Positions 15,601 through 22,711 of a stretch of 64,000 nt of DNA are shown here, in pieces. The position numbers and the translations under genes were made by a program. How positions within the stretch are numbered: the first letter of the stretch is position 1; each line of letters opens with the position of its first letter. Location of the stretch: NCBI RefSeq assembly GCF_001577835.2, contig NC_029526.1, positions 8,499,918-8,563,917 on the forward strand, given 5' to 3'. The notes under the pieces were generated by a model. That model was given only the letters and a program-made list of their open reading frames with translations, did not search any database and was not told the origin of the DNA. Source of the DNA: Coturnix japonica. Lineage: Eukaryota; Chordata; Aves; Galliformes; Phasianidae.

Positions 15601-16189
15601 GCGCGCTGCTCGGCCGGGCGAAGTAGCGCAGCTCCGCGTTGCGCCCCGAGTCCGCGTCCTCGGCCCGGACGTGCCACACTGCGGAGCGCAGCGCCAGGGT
15701 CTCCTCCACGCGGAGCCGCGCGACGCCGCGGGGCGGCCCGTCCACGAAGCGCGGCGCGTTGTCGTTGTCGTCCAACACGCGGACGGTGATGGCGGCCAGC
15801 TCGGCGGGGGCGGCTCCTCGCGGCGCGCAGCTCCGGCAGCACAGCCCCAGGCTCAGCGCGTACAGCGGCCGCGCCTCGCGGTCCAGCGGGCGGCGGGTGC
15901 GCAGCCAAACGCGTCCCGAGCGGGCGTGAAGCGCAGCCTGGAAGTGCGCGTGGCCGTCACCCAGCAGCTGCAGGCGCCAGCGGCGGCCCCGAACCTCGGC
16001 GCACCAGGACTCGTGTCCCAGCCGGGTCAGCGGGATGCTCAGCCCCTGCACGCGAGTCCCCGCCGGCCGGTTCTCCGCCACCTGCCCGACGAACGACGGC
16101 CTCCTCCGCCGCGGGGCGACGCGGGACGCGGCCAGAGCGCAGCACAGCAGCAGGCAGCCCGCAAAACGACCGGCACCCAGCGGCCACAT
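471..16189 (-). CDS. Type III (Hz/N-cadherin-like) cadherin, 5' part, 8 exons
   Basis: Calcium-dependent adhesion receptor of the plasma membrane; only the N-terminal 774 residues lie here and the gene runs off the left edge. Exons on the minus strand: 16189-15163, 8235-8038, 7242-7017, 4624-4432, 4105-3994, 3179-2930, 1001-859, 643-471; phases at the junctions are 1,1,2,0,1,2,1 and the last ends in phase 0. The protein has a signal peptide (1-22), then seven cadherin repeats, with calcium linkers DDNDNAP (140-146), DVNDNVP (357-363), DVNDCAP (555-561), NINDEAP and DVNNNKP. The non-calcium linker AGFRPPQF (459-466), the stretch TGLPLVRNKEYLLTV and the DVNDC linker are, from memory, typical of Drosophila CadN and the vertebrate non-mammalian type III class (chicken Hz-cadherin, fish DN-cadherin). 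FAT or Dachsous relatives are less likely. The cadherin call is near certain; the subclass is likely; the exact gene is inferred. Confidence 0.85.
859..1001 (-). CDS. Cadherin exon 7: EC7 first half
   Basis: Acceptor TGTTTAACAG|CT and donor AAAG|GTAATA. It encodes VSEDAGPNTLVATVSAVDPD and GNQKGNFIVDPKKG, the first half of EC7 with its DxD calcium motif (DPDGD). Enters in phase 2, exits in phase 1. Confidence 0.9.
2521..2635 (-). mobile_element. CR1 LINE 3' fragment (antisense)
   Basis: The plus strand reads CACAGAATTGCAGGGGTTGG then GGACCTCAAGAGATCATGGA and CAGGCAGGTCTTAG, the reverse complement of the avian CR1 3' end. A short truncated copy inside the cadherin intron between exons 7 and 6; no coding capacity. 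Confidence 0.8.
2930..3179 (-). CDS. Cadherin exon 6: EC6
   Basis: Acceptor TCTTCTGACAG|TG and donor GCAAT|GTAAAT. It encodes almost all of EC6: VTATDCDSKENAEILYYTL, PARELDYERPDHLYEF and ISNINDEAPEF. Enters in phase 1, exits in phase 2. Confidence 0.9.
3994..4105 (-). CDS. Cadherin exon 5: EC5/EC6 junction
   Basis: Acceptor TTTCCACTGAG|GT and donor CAAG|GTTAGT. It encodes VVVVITDVNDCAPEF and the first strand of EC6 (YSKVSVPETVTMTTALLQ). Cysteine replaces the last asparagine of the calcium linker, as is usual at this site in type III cadherins. Confidence 0.9.
4432..4624 (-). CDS. Cadherin exon 4: EC5 body
   Basis: Acceptor GCTTTCTTAG|GG and donor GAG|GTAGGT. It encodes the EC5 core with LLTNPSGLFNIDQATGDISL and ADYESDQHQYLLLVRAEE. 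The LTNPSGLF and DYESDQH phrases are also recalled from insect CadN. Enters in phase 2, exits in phase 0. Confidence 0.9.
4625..7016 (-). other. Cadherin intron 3
   Basis: A 2.4 kb intron between exons 3 and 4. It holds an 11-bp guanine run near 6372 but no gene, recognisable repeat family or conserved frame that I can support. Confidence 0.85.
7017..7242 (-). CDS. Cadherin exon 3: EC4 body, non-calcium linker, start of EC5
   Basis: Acceptor TTTTTCTTAG|GT and donor GAATC|GTAAGT. It encodes GRFEVEKDTGWIKTTGLPL, then ASVSVIAGFRPPQF and the start of EC5 (VYVPENIAEGES). The linker lacks DxNDN and has AGxRPPQF in its place. As I recall, this is the CadN / type III signature for this position and is the strongest subclass evidence in the window. 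Confidence 0.9.
8038..8235 (-). CDS. Cadherin exon 2: end of EC3, start of EC4
   Basis: Acceptor TGACTGCTAG|GG and donor GAAG|GTAAATG. Entered in phase 1, it completes EC3 with the calcium-linker motif DVNDNVPEW and starts EC4 (VDADEGINGTVEYFLLEG). The join with exon 1 reads smoothly through a typical repeat end (RVRQREG / KEWYLLHLTLTV), which supports the 6.9 kb first intron. Confidence 0.9.
8236..15162 (-). other. Cadherin intron 1 (6.9 kb)
   Basis: Long AT-rich first intron with no coding exon or repeat that I recognise. The join across it is phase 1 to phase 1 and reads as one continuous EC3 repeat, so no exon appears to be missing. First introns of this size often carry enhancers, but none can be identified here by eye. 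Confidence 0.8.
15163..16189 (-). CDS. Cadherin exon 1: signal peptide, EC1, EC2, start of EC3
   Basis: First coding exon, 342 residues plus one base. The open frame reaches one codon further to a GTG, but the first ATG is at 16189-16187 and is followed at once by a good signal peptide (MWPLGAGRFAGCLLLCCALA). An RRRR run at 27-30 could be a furin-type processing site. EC1 runs to about 148 and ends in DDNDNAPRF. EC2 runs from about 150 to 245 (DADSGRNAELRYF inside it) but ends without a DxNDN linker; instead a basic, proline-rich stretch (about 246-270) leads into EC3 (AVPEDARPGSLVAAL). The exon is extremely GC-rich, unlike every later exon. Donor GAAG|GTGCGT at 15162. The other large frames in this exon on either strand are CpG-island shadows. 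Confidence 0.85.
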
Positions 16190-16276
16190 CACGGCTACGG
16201 ACCGGGCACCGCTGCGCCGAGCGGTGCGGGAATGGGCGGCGGGGAGGGGCCGAACGGGGGAGAGGGGAGAGCCCGG

Positions 16277-16281
16277 CCAAT
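16277..16281 (+). promoter_or_regulatory. CCAAT box (reverse for the cadherin gene)
   Basis: CCAAT on the plus strand, so ATTGG in the cadherin gene's orientation, about 90 bp upstream of its ATG. A reverse CCAAT (NF-Y type) within 100-200 bp of the start is common in TATA-less CpG promoters. Binding is inferred. Confidence 0.4.
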
Positions 16282-16305
16282 CCCTGCGGGCGGCGCCGAT
16301 GGGAG

Positions 16306-16404
16306 GGAGCTGAGGGCAATAAGGGCAATAAGGACAATAAGGGAGCTGAGGGTAATAAGGGCAATAAGGGAGCTGAGGGCAATAAGGGCAATAAGGGAGC
16401 TAAG
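16306..16404. repeat. GC-rich minisatellite, 27/36-bp units
   Basis: Three tandem copies of a unit beginning GAGCTGAGGG and continuing with two or three 9-bp AGGGCAATA steps. Lies 120-215 bp upstream of the cadherin start codon, so inside its likely promoter or leader. Confidence 0.85.
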
Positions 16405-16840
16405 CCCTGGGGGGAAGGTGCTCGTACCGCCGGTCGGACGGAGCGACCGAGCGGGTGTGTGGGGCGTCGTGCTGAGCCCTGCGTGACTCTGCAGCACGTC
16501 GCGGTTCTCTCTGCGTTGTGGAAGGGTTTGCGTTCAGGTGCCGGCTGCTCCATGAGCGTTGTCCCGAATGGAGCTGGTCTGTTCTGGGAATGCTGGTCTG
16601 TTCTTTCCCGTCTAATTTTGCAGAGCGAAGCGCAGTTATTCAGAAGCACAGCTGCTGCTGTCTGAACTGCAGGAATGGAATTGGAATGGCTGTAGGAAGG
16701 GGGATGCTTTGTTTGTGAGTTTATCGGTGGGTGCCGTTGTGTTGTTAAGGATACCTGCAGAGTTGGTGTGAGCGTCGCTAAAGGAGCGGCGAGCGCTGGG
16801 ATCGAACCTCGCGCTTTAATCGCTGTTCCGTGCGACGCGG

Positions 16841-16854
16841 GCGCCCTCTGCTGG
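16841..16854 (-). promoter_or_regulatory. Consensus CTCF core motif
   Basis: The minus strand reads CCAGCAGAGGGCGC, fitting every position of the CTCF core CCASYAGRKGGCRS. It sits between the divergent cadherin and PDCD5 promoters. Actual binding is inferred from sequence only. Confidence 0.6.
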
Positions 16855-16963
16855 CAGCTCGGGGTAACGCCGCGCCCCGTGACAAACAGCAGCGCCGATG
16901 TGAGGGACCGTGTGGCCGCGGGATGAACGTCGGGTTGCTTTTATTTAGCGAACGCATTTTAGC

Positions 16964-17146
16964 CGACTTCACCAGCGCAGTGGTTAAGGACGCCGCTTCT
17001 TGCAACACCGGACGCCCCGGGTTCGAATCCCCCCTGTGGTGCAAGTGGTAGCAGTGCCGCTCTGCTACACAGAGGCTCGAATCCCGGGGGGTTGGACTCG
17101 ATGATCGCTCAGGTCCCTTCCAACCCGCACGAGACTGTGATACTGT
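16964..17146 (+). mobile_element. SINE: two tRNA-like units with a CR1 3' tail
   Basis: First tRNA-like unit: A box AGCGCAGTGG at 16974-16983 and a perfect B box GGTTCGAATCC at 17020-17030. Second unit: A-box-like TGGTGCAAGTGG at 17037-17048 and B box GGCTCGAATCC at 17074-17084. A CR1-type 3' end follows (GTTGGACTCGATGATC, then AGGTCCCTTCCAACC), and its tail merges into the 19-bp satellite. Two pol III promoters followed by the 3' end of a LINE partner is the build of a tRNA SINE mobilised by CR1. I cannot tell from memory whether this family is named. Confidence 0.8.
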
Positions 17147-17449
17147 GTGATACATCATATACTGTGCGATACATCATATACTGTGCGATACATCGTATAC
17201 TGTGTGATACATCATATACTGTGTGATACATCATATACTGTGTGATAATTCATATTACTGTGTGATTAATCATATACTGTCGATACATCATATTACTGTG
17301 TGATACATTCATTATACGTGTGTGAATACATCATTATACTGTGTGATACATCATATACTGTGTGATACATCATATACCGTGTGATACATCATATACTGTG
17401 TGATACATCATATACTGTGTGATACATCATATACTGTGTGATACATCAT
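17139..17449. repeat. 19-bp tandem repeat growing from the SINE/CR1 tail
   Basis: About 16 imperfect copies of TGTGTGATACATCATATAC, starting in the GACTGTGATACTGTG tail of the SINE and stopping about 130 bp before the PDCD5 ATG. Middle copies carry small insertions and losses. The last copies are nearly identical, which suggests recent expansion or assembly noise. Confidence 0.9.
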
Positions 17450-17539
17450 ACGGGCACAACCCGCCCCACGCTCCCCCCATTACCCGCCCGTCCCGCCCCG
17501 GTGACGCGCTCAGCCCCCGCCCCGCAGCCGGCGGACGGT

Positions 17540-17548
17540 GCATGCGCA
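17540..17548. promoter_or_regulatory. NRF1-like site upstream of PDCD5
   Basis: GCATGCGCA, a good match to the core of the NRF1 palindrome, lies 31-39 bp before the ATG in the GC-rich PDCD5 promoter. NRF1 sites are usual in TATA-less housekeeping promoters. Binding is inferred. Confidence 0.5.
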
Positions 17549-17578
17549 GTGCGGCTGCTCCGTGACCGCCCCTCAGCC

Positions 17579-19772
17579 ATGGCGGACGAGGAGCTGGCGG
17601 CGATTCGGCAGCAGCGGCTGGCGGAGCTGCAGGCCAAGCACGGGGTGAGGCGGGGAGCGGGACGGGACGGGCTGAGCCGAACCGAGGTGAACTCCCCGTG
17701 TGTGGGGGCCCAGCTGTCGGTGTGACTTAGCGCAGGCAGCACGGCCTGGAGCTGCTGCTCAGGATGTAGCACACAGGCCGGGTTGGCTCGCATTGATCCA
17801 TGCTGATTTATCGTTCTTGTCCTGTGATGTTTTTGGATCGTGACTGATTTATTCTATTCTCGTTCTGTAGGATACTTCTGGTGATCCGTCACAACAGGAG
17901 GCAAAACAGAGGTACCAGGAGGAACTGCTGGTTTTCACACGGGTCTTCTAAGCGTTTTGAATCCCTCCCTCCCCCCATTTTTAATACTAAAGTTGAGTTT
18001 CAGAGTAAAAAGAAACTGTCAGAAAAGAAACGTGAAAGATTTAAGCATAAGGGGGGCAAAAAAACAAACCAAAGCAATTCAGGATGCTGTTATGTGGCAG
18101 CTTTATTGGTGGTGTGTACAGCTGCCCGTGGCAGAAATGCTAGAGAAGAAGCAATATATAAACATGGGGTTCTTTTTAGTTATACCAATGGAAACCCTTC
18201 TGTGATCTTTCTTGTTTTGTGCCTATCGTTTCACGTGTTTGAAATCTCCCTTTTAAGGCGTATCTCATTCTCATTACAGGGAAGCAGAGATAAGAAATAC
18301 AATTCTAGCTCAAGTTCTTGATCAAGCAGCACGTGCCAGATGTAAGTACCCGAGGGGCTTTGAAATAAAGAATTCTCACCTGCACTCAGCAAGTCGAGGC
18401 CATGCGTGTCTGTATAGAGGCCATGCATGTCTGTATAGAGGCCATGGCATGTCTGCTATAGAGGCCATGCGTCGTCTGTATAGAGGCCATGCGTGTCTGT
18501 ATAGAGCCTGCATGTCTGTATAGAGGCCATGCGTGTCTGTATAGAGGCCATGCGTGTCTGTATAGAGGCCATACATGTCTGTATAGAGGCCATACATGTC
18601 TGTATAGAGGCCATGCTGAAAAAATGGTTGGGGGGAAACCACTTCAGCTTTTCAGCTGCTGATGAGAGTGAGTGGTCAACTGACATCTGAATGATATTAG
18701 GACAGTTCTTCCATAGTTAATAGTAGGAACTGCTGTGACTCAAAGTTAGTTAATCTCATAAAGAACAGGTATTTAAAAGTAAGAAATGCAGCTTTTGCTC
18801 CTTGTCAAAGTCCCTTCTTCAGTTTATTTCATCATCCTGGCACAAAGATCACAGTTTCCCACTTTCGTGTCTAAAAAGTGACAGTGAAGATACTCAGGTG
18901 TGTTCTAGAACAAACTGAACAGAGCCCTTTCTGTTGCAGTAAGCAATTTGGCACTTGTGAAACCAGACAAAGCAAAAGCAGTAGAGAATTACCTTATACA
19001 GATGGCAAGATTTGGACAGTTACCTGGAAAGGTGAGTTTTGTCTTGCTTTTTTCCCCCCTAAATTTTCTTTGCATATGTTCATCTTCAAACCTAATTCTC
19101 TCAAAAATGTTTAATGTTTTTTTATATCTGTATAATTAAACAATTGAAAAGGGCGCTTGGGAACACTTCTAACCACTGTGGTATAATTCATCAGTCAAAT
19201 ACCTTTTACAAGGGAAAATGCATTTCATTTGTTTGATACGAAGCTGCTACTTCCCCTAGGTATCAGAACAAGGTTTGATAGAAATACTTGAAAAAGTGAG
19301 TCAGCAAACAGAAAAGAAAACAACAGTAAAGGTAAGTTTTCTTTCCTAAATGTGGTTTATTAGATATAACACAATCTAAAAATAATATATATGTAATATA
19401 GTCTAGTTAAAAACTCAAGCAGGAAAACTGAATGTAGTGCACTATTTCAGTCCAGCATAGAAATTTCCTTTGTATTTACCATCATTTCTCCTACCTGCAA
19501 TGGTAAATAAGTAGTGGGTTATATCATTAGGAATGGCCTATTCTGCAGATATTATCACTGGGATATCAGTGTTCTGTTGTGAGACAGACCTGTGCTTTTC
19601 TTCTGTCCCATTATGTCAGGTTGTGATGGAGTGAAACTTCTGCTTCCCAGCAATAGGTTGTCAGATGGGTGGAGCTGGGGAGACTTTGTGTTGGATTTAC
19701 TGTGACCCTTGTATTTCATTTTAGTTCAACAGAAGGAAAGTATTGGATTCTGATGAAGAGGATGATTATTAA
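17579..19772 (+). CDS. PDCD5: Programmed cell death protein 5
   Basis: Small nuclear/cytosolic protein of the DNA-binding TFAR19 family, linked to apoptosis and to TRiC/CCT chaperonin control. Six exons: 17579-17644, 17871-17911, 18280-18341, 18940-19031, 19260-19331, 19725-19772, all with GT/AG borders and matching phases (0,2,1,0,0); 126 residues against 125 in human. It starts [20 protein letters not shown] and carries the conserved [23 protein letters not shown] and [10 protein letters not shown] stretches, then the basic FNRRKV and the acidic end DSDEEDDY. The start sits in a strong Kozak context (CAGCCATGG). Intron 3 contains a 21-bp minisatellite. The upstream neighbour, on the opposite strand, is the cadherin gene; the downstream neighbour ANKRD27 converges on it, as in human. 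Identity is certain. Confidence 0.98.
18396..18615. repeat. 21-bp minisatellite in PDCD5 intron 3
   Basis: Ten copies plus a partial of a unit like GAGGCCATGCGTGTCTGTAT, lengths 19-23 bp. Because the usual unit is a multiple of three, long spurious reading frames run through it on the minus strand. It begins only 55 bp after exon 3. Confidence 0.9.
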
Positions 19773-19792
19773 ATAGTACTGTAAGACTGCCA

Positions 19793-19798
19793 AATAAA
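19793..19798 (+). terminator. PDCD5 proximal poly(A) signal
   Basis: AATAAA only 21 bp after the stop codon. It would give an extremely short 3' UTR; usable but weaker in context than the distal one. Confidence 0.45.
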
Positions 19799-20663
19799 CG
19801 GCCCAGAGAAAGGCAACAGTTATCAGGCAGAATGCAAGATCTGAAAATGTTTACGTTTCTTTACTTTTTTTTAATATATATAAATATGTATAAAGGCCAA
19901 CAAATGAACTTGTCTTGTAAAATACACCTGAGAAGGGGATTTTATAACTTACATTTTTGTAGTATAAGTGGCCTGAGCGGTGTGGAGTTCTCCACTGCTT
20001 GAGTAGCATGAACATTGTTGCCCCTTACTCAGTGTGTAAGCCATGCTTTCAGCACCCGTACACCCTTAACTTGCTGCTATTGGAGATACGGTAACATGAG
20101 AACTTCAGTGTAAAGCTGGGAGCAGCCACTCCCTGCAGGAGTTTAATGGACTTGCCTCCAGAGTCTAAGCCATGGAAGTGTTGGAAGCAAGGTTTCCCTC
20201 AAGGAAGCCCCTCCAGCAGCTCACAGACTCTCAGCTCTTTACTAGAAATGTATAAATCAAAGTTAAAGCATCAAAGTAGGCATTGTTTGTGTTTGGATTG
20301 GGCCCAGTCTCTATTATAAAGAAATTGTTACCATCGTACAATTGAAGTGTTCTACAAAATGATCAGGCTGTCTAAAAAGAAAAAAGCAAGTTAAAATTAA
20401 CTGTGTAATTGTAAAACAGCACTGTTCAGACATCTGGTGTCGTACGTTCTTAAAGCTACCTCCATTTTTATCAAATGGCTGGAGTGTTTCTTAAAAAAGA
20501 AATAGTTTCCCTGAATTTCTGCAACTCCTGCATGAAGTAAAACCTGTGCTGTGCATTTATTCAAAAACATTGTGCTGATAAACACTCTACAACCACAAAG
20601 CCCTTTTCTGACATCATTTAACAGAAACATGTATGATCCCAACTGCAGTGTTTTTTGGAACAG

Positions 20664-20669
20664 AATAAA
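20664..20669 (+). terminator. PDCD5 distal poly(A) signal
   Basis: AATAAA followed within 40 bp by a GT-rich stretch (AAGTGTGTTGTTCTTGTG), the classic cleavage context. Confidence 0.6.
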
Positions 20670-20690
20670 ACTGTTTGAAGCGAGCGCTAG

Positions 20691-21474
20691 TAAGTGTGTT
20701 GTTCTTGTGCAAAAAGCGTGATTTCAGCATGTCTGTTGGGAAGAACTTATAGGAATATTCCCTTCAAATCTTATCTAAGTTTAGACTTGGATCATCACGT
20801 CATAAAGTACTGATATTTCTTTAGTGGTAAGCTTGCTTGATTAAGCATGTCAGAGGAATCTTTCACTTACATAAATCATTTGTTACTTGGAACTGGTTGG
20901 GATTGTAGTGCTTCCATACACTACAAATCCAGAATGCCTGCAGGGATAAGTGATGTACTCTGTGACAACTTTGTAGCGTCACAGGAAGGAAAAAGACTAC
21001 AGAGTTCATCTGCTCATCTCTCCACTTGCTCTTTTATCCCACCTCCTTTTTTTTAAATGAAGAAGGAACTTAGAAGTGAAGATGTTCAGGTTCAGTTTAC
21101 TCTTCAGTGTACTTAACACTTGTATGCCTGAAATCCCAAACCACACAGCACAGATATGAGGTGAACTCTTTAAATGCCTACGAAAATAAGAGGAAGTAAA
21201 TCCACAAAAAGACACAATGCTTTAAATAAGCACTCAGAGAAAACAGTGTTTTCAAGAATTACCTTTACTAGCTTTTTCTTTCCATCTTTTGGCACGAATC
21301 CAAGGCACATTAGAAAAATCAGATAAACTCATAAATTATTAGAAAAATAAACACAAGATCCTCAACTCCAAATGTCCACGTGTGCACTTTGCTGCAAATT
21401 TTACCTCTTAGATTAAAAAGTTACTTAAAAAAAAATCACCAGTATGTCCTCCAGCCTTCTACTTTGCCAGGCAG
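20691..21474. other. Tail-to-tail gap between PDCD5 and ANKRD27
   Basis: About 0.8 kb between the two convergent poly(A) signals. Nothing recognisable. Confidence 0.55.
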
Positions 21475-21480
21475 TTTATT
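21475..21480 (-). terminator. ANKRD27 poly(A) signal (candidate)
   Basis: TTTATT on the plus strand is AATAAA in the gene's sense, 1.2 kb after the stop codon. I found no other AATAAA on this strand between the stop and this point. Confidence 0.5.
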
Positions 21481-22711
21481 AATATTGCAATTAAAAGAAA
21501 CAGAATCATTCATACAAATATTTTACGAAATAAAATGAAAGCTGGATGTGGTGAGGCAAGAATAAAAAAAATACTGCACTTAGGAACCTGGCCTGTGCTA
21601 TGTACATGTTTTACTACTGTAACCAAAATGGTAGAAAACAAAGTCCAAATCTAAGCAGCCACCTCAGTTACTTGTGAGCTTTTGAATCTTCAGTGATGAC
21701 CTCTGGGAATGATCTATTCCAACAAAAGCCAGCTGATGCGAGAGGTACCTTTCAGAAATTGAAGGTCACTTCTTTAAATAACAGTCTGGGTTCAGGCTCT
21801 TAAGCAGCGGTTTTGTCTGCAGATGTCGCCCAGGTTCAGAATCATGAATATTTGAGCATTTTTGGAATGGCTGGCTTCAGAGGAAGAAAAAAAAACAAAC
21901 CTTAAAATGATTTTGTGTGTCCTTATGCACTCTTGCTTCTACATATTTTTTAGCCAGGCTGAACACTGAGCTGACAGTTTAGCCTTGCAAGGGTTCTCCT
22001 CCCCACTGTCTTGGCTCCTAAAAAAACCTTGATGTTGCAGATCCGATACAGGGGAGCGTTACAAAGAAATTAGCAAAGATTAGTTCCCTTTATATTATTA
22101 GCATGTATATATGTCTAACGTGGTGTCACAGATGTTATGGACTACTGTTTTCTCAGCTACTGAAATATACAGAAATATATGCTATAACAGTTTGTAATAT
22201 TTCAATAAAAATAGACATTTTGATTACCTCTGTCAATAAATAGCTCGTTATCCAATATATCTTCTTATATATAAATATATATATATGTTTATATATATTT
22301 ATCCATTGTAGTGGTAAAAACTGAAAATGCAAAAATTATTCAAAGACTTTAAAAACAAGGCGGATGGCTGAAAAAATACAATACAGGGTTTGGTCTGGTT
22401 TACTGTTACATGTAATTTTTTAGTAAGTGCTAAGTAGAACAGGAAGGTAGCTTTACTGCCTACATTTGTCAGTACTTCCCTGTTTGTTGAGATCAGTAAC
22501 GATCTGGCTCTGTAGTTACCTCCAGCACAGATGGAGGATTCAGTCTTCAAAGTTCCAGGAACATTCTGTTTCTGCTGAAGAGTCATCCCTGTATTCTCTT
22601 CTGAAGGCATAGCTTGCAAGTGTCACTGTGTTCTTTGATATGCAGCAAAGGGATACTGAAATCAACACCACTTCATTCCTCAGCTTTTGACATCACATTT
22701 GCGCTCCTTTG
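21481..22711 (-). other. ANKRD27 3' UTR
   Basis: Non-coding, AT-rich. It contains a TA-rich microsatellite at about 22262-22303. No frame that I support. Confidence 0.6.
22262..22303. repeat. TA-rich microsatellite in the ANKRD27 3' UTR
   Basis: Alternating ATATATA/TTTATATA stretch. In the transcript it would be an AU-rich run; length variation is likely. Confidence 0.7.

Larger units (their letters stand above)
15100..16500. promoter_or_regulatory. CpG island over cadherin first exon and promoter
   Basis: Very GC- and CpG-rich block standing in AT-rich sequence, covering the first coding exon and about 300 bp upstream. No clear TATA box lies upstream of the start codon. Boundaries are visual estimates. 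Confidence 0.8.
19773..20690 (+). other. PDCD5 3' UTR
   Basis: AT-rich non-coding sequence from the stop codon to the distal poly(A) signal. No frame or repeat of note. Its length assumes use of the distal signal. Confidence 0.6.

Noticed and set aside
15186-16486. Long alternative frames on both strands over cadherin exon 1 (up to 313 codons)
   Set aside because: Low-stop GC-rich shadows of the real cadherin frame, which alone has a signal peptide, DxNDN motif and a phase-matched splice to exon 2.
16790-16815. B-box-like GGTTCGATCCC on the minus strand, a possible tRNA gene
   Set aside because: No A box at the right distance and no cloverleaf; at most a SINE scrap.
16974-17090. Two functional tRNA genes in tandem
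   Set aside because: Acceptor and anticodon stems do not pair convincingly, and a CR1 3' end follows directly. A SINE head explains the boxes better.
18376-18686. Minus-strand frames encoding heptapeptide repeats (MASIQTC / GLYTDTH)
   Set aside because: Produced by the 21-bp minisatellite, whose unit is a multiple of three and lacks stops in these frames. Intronic.
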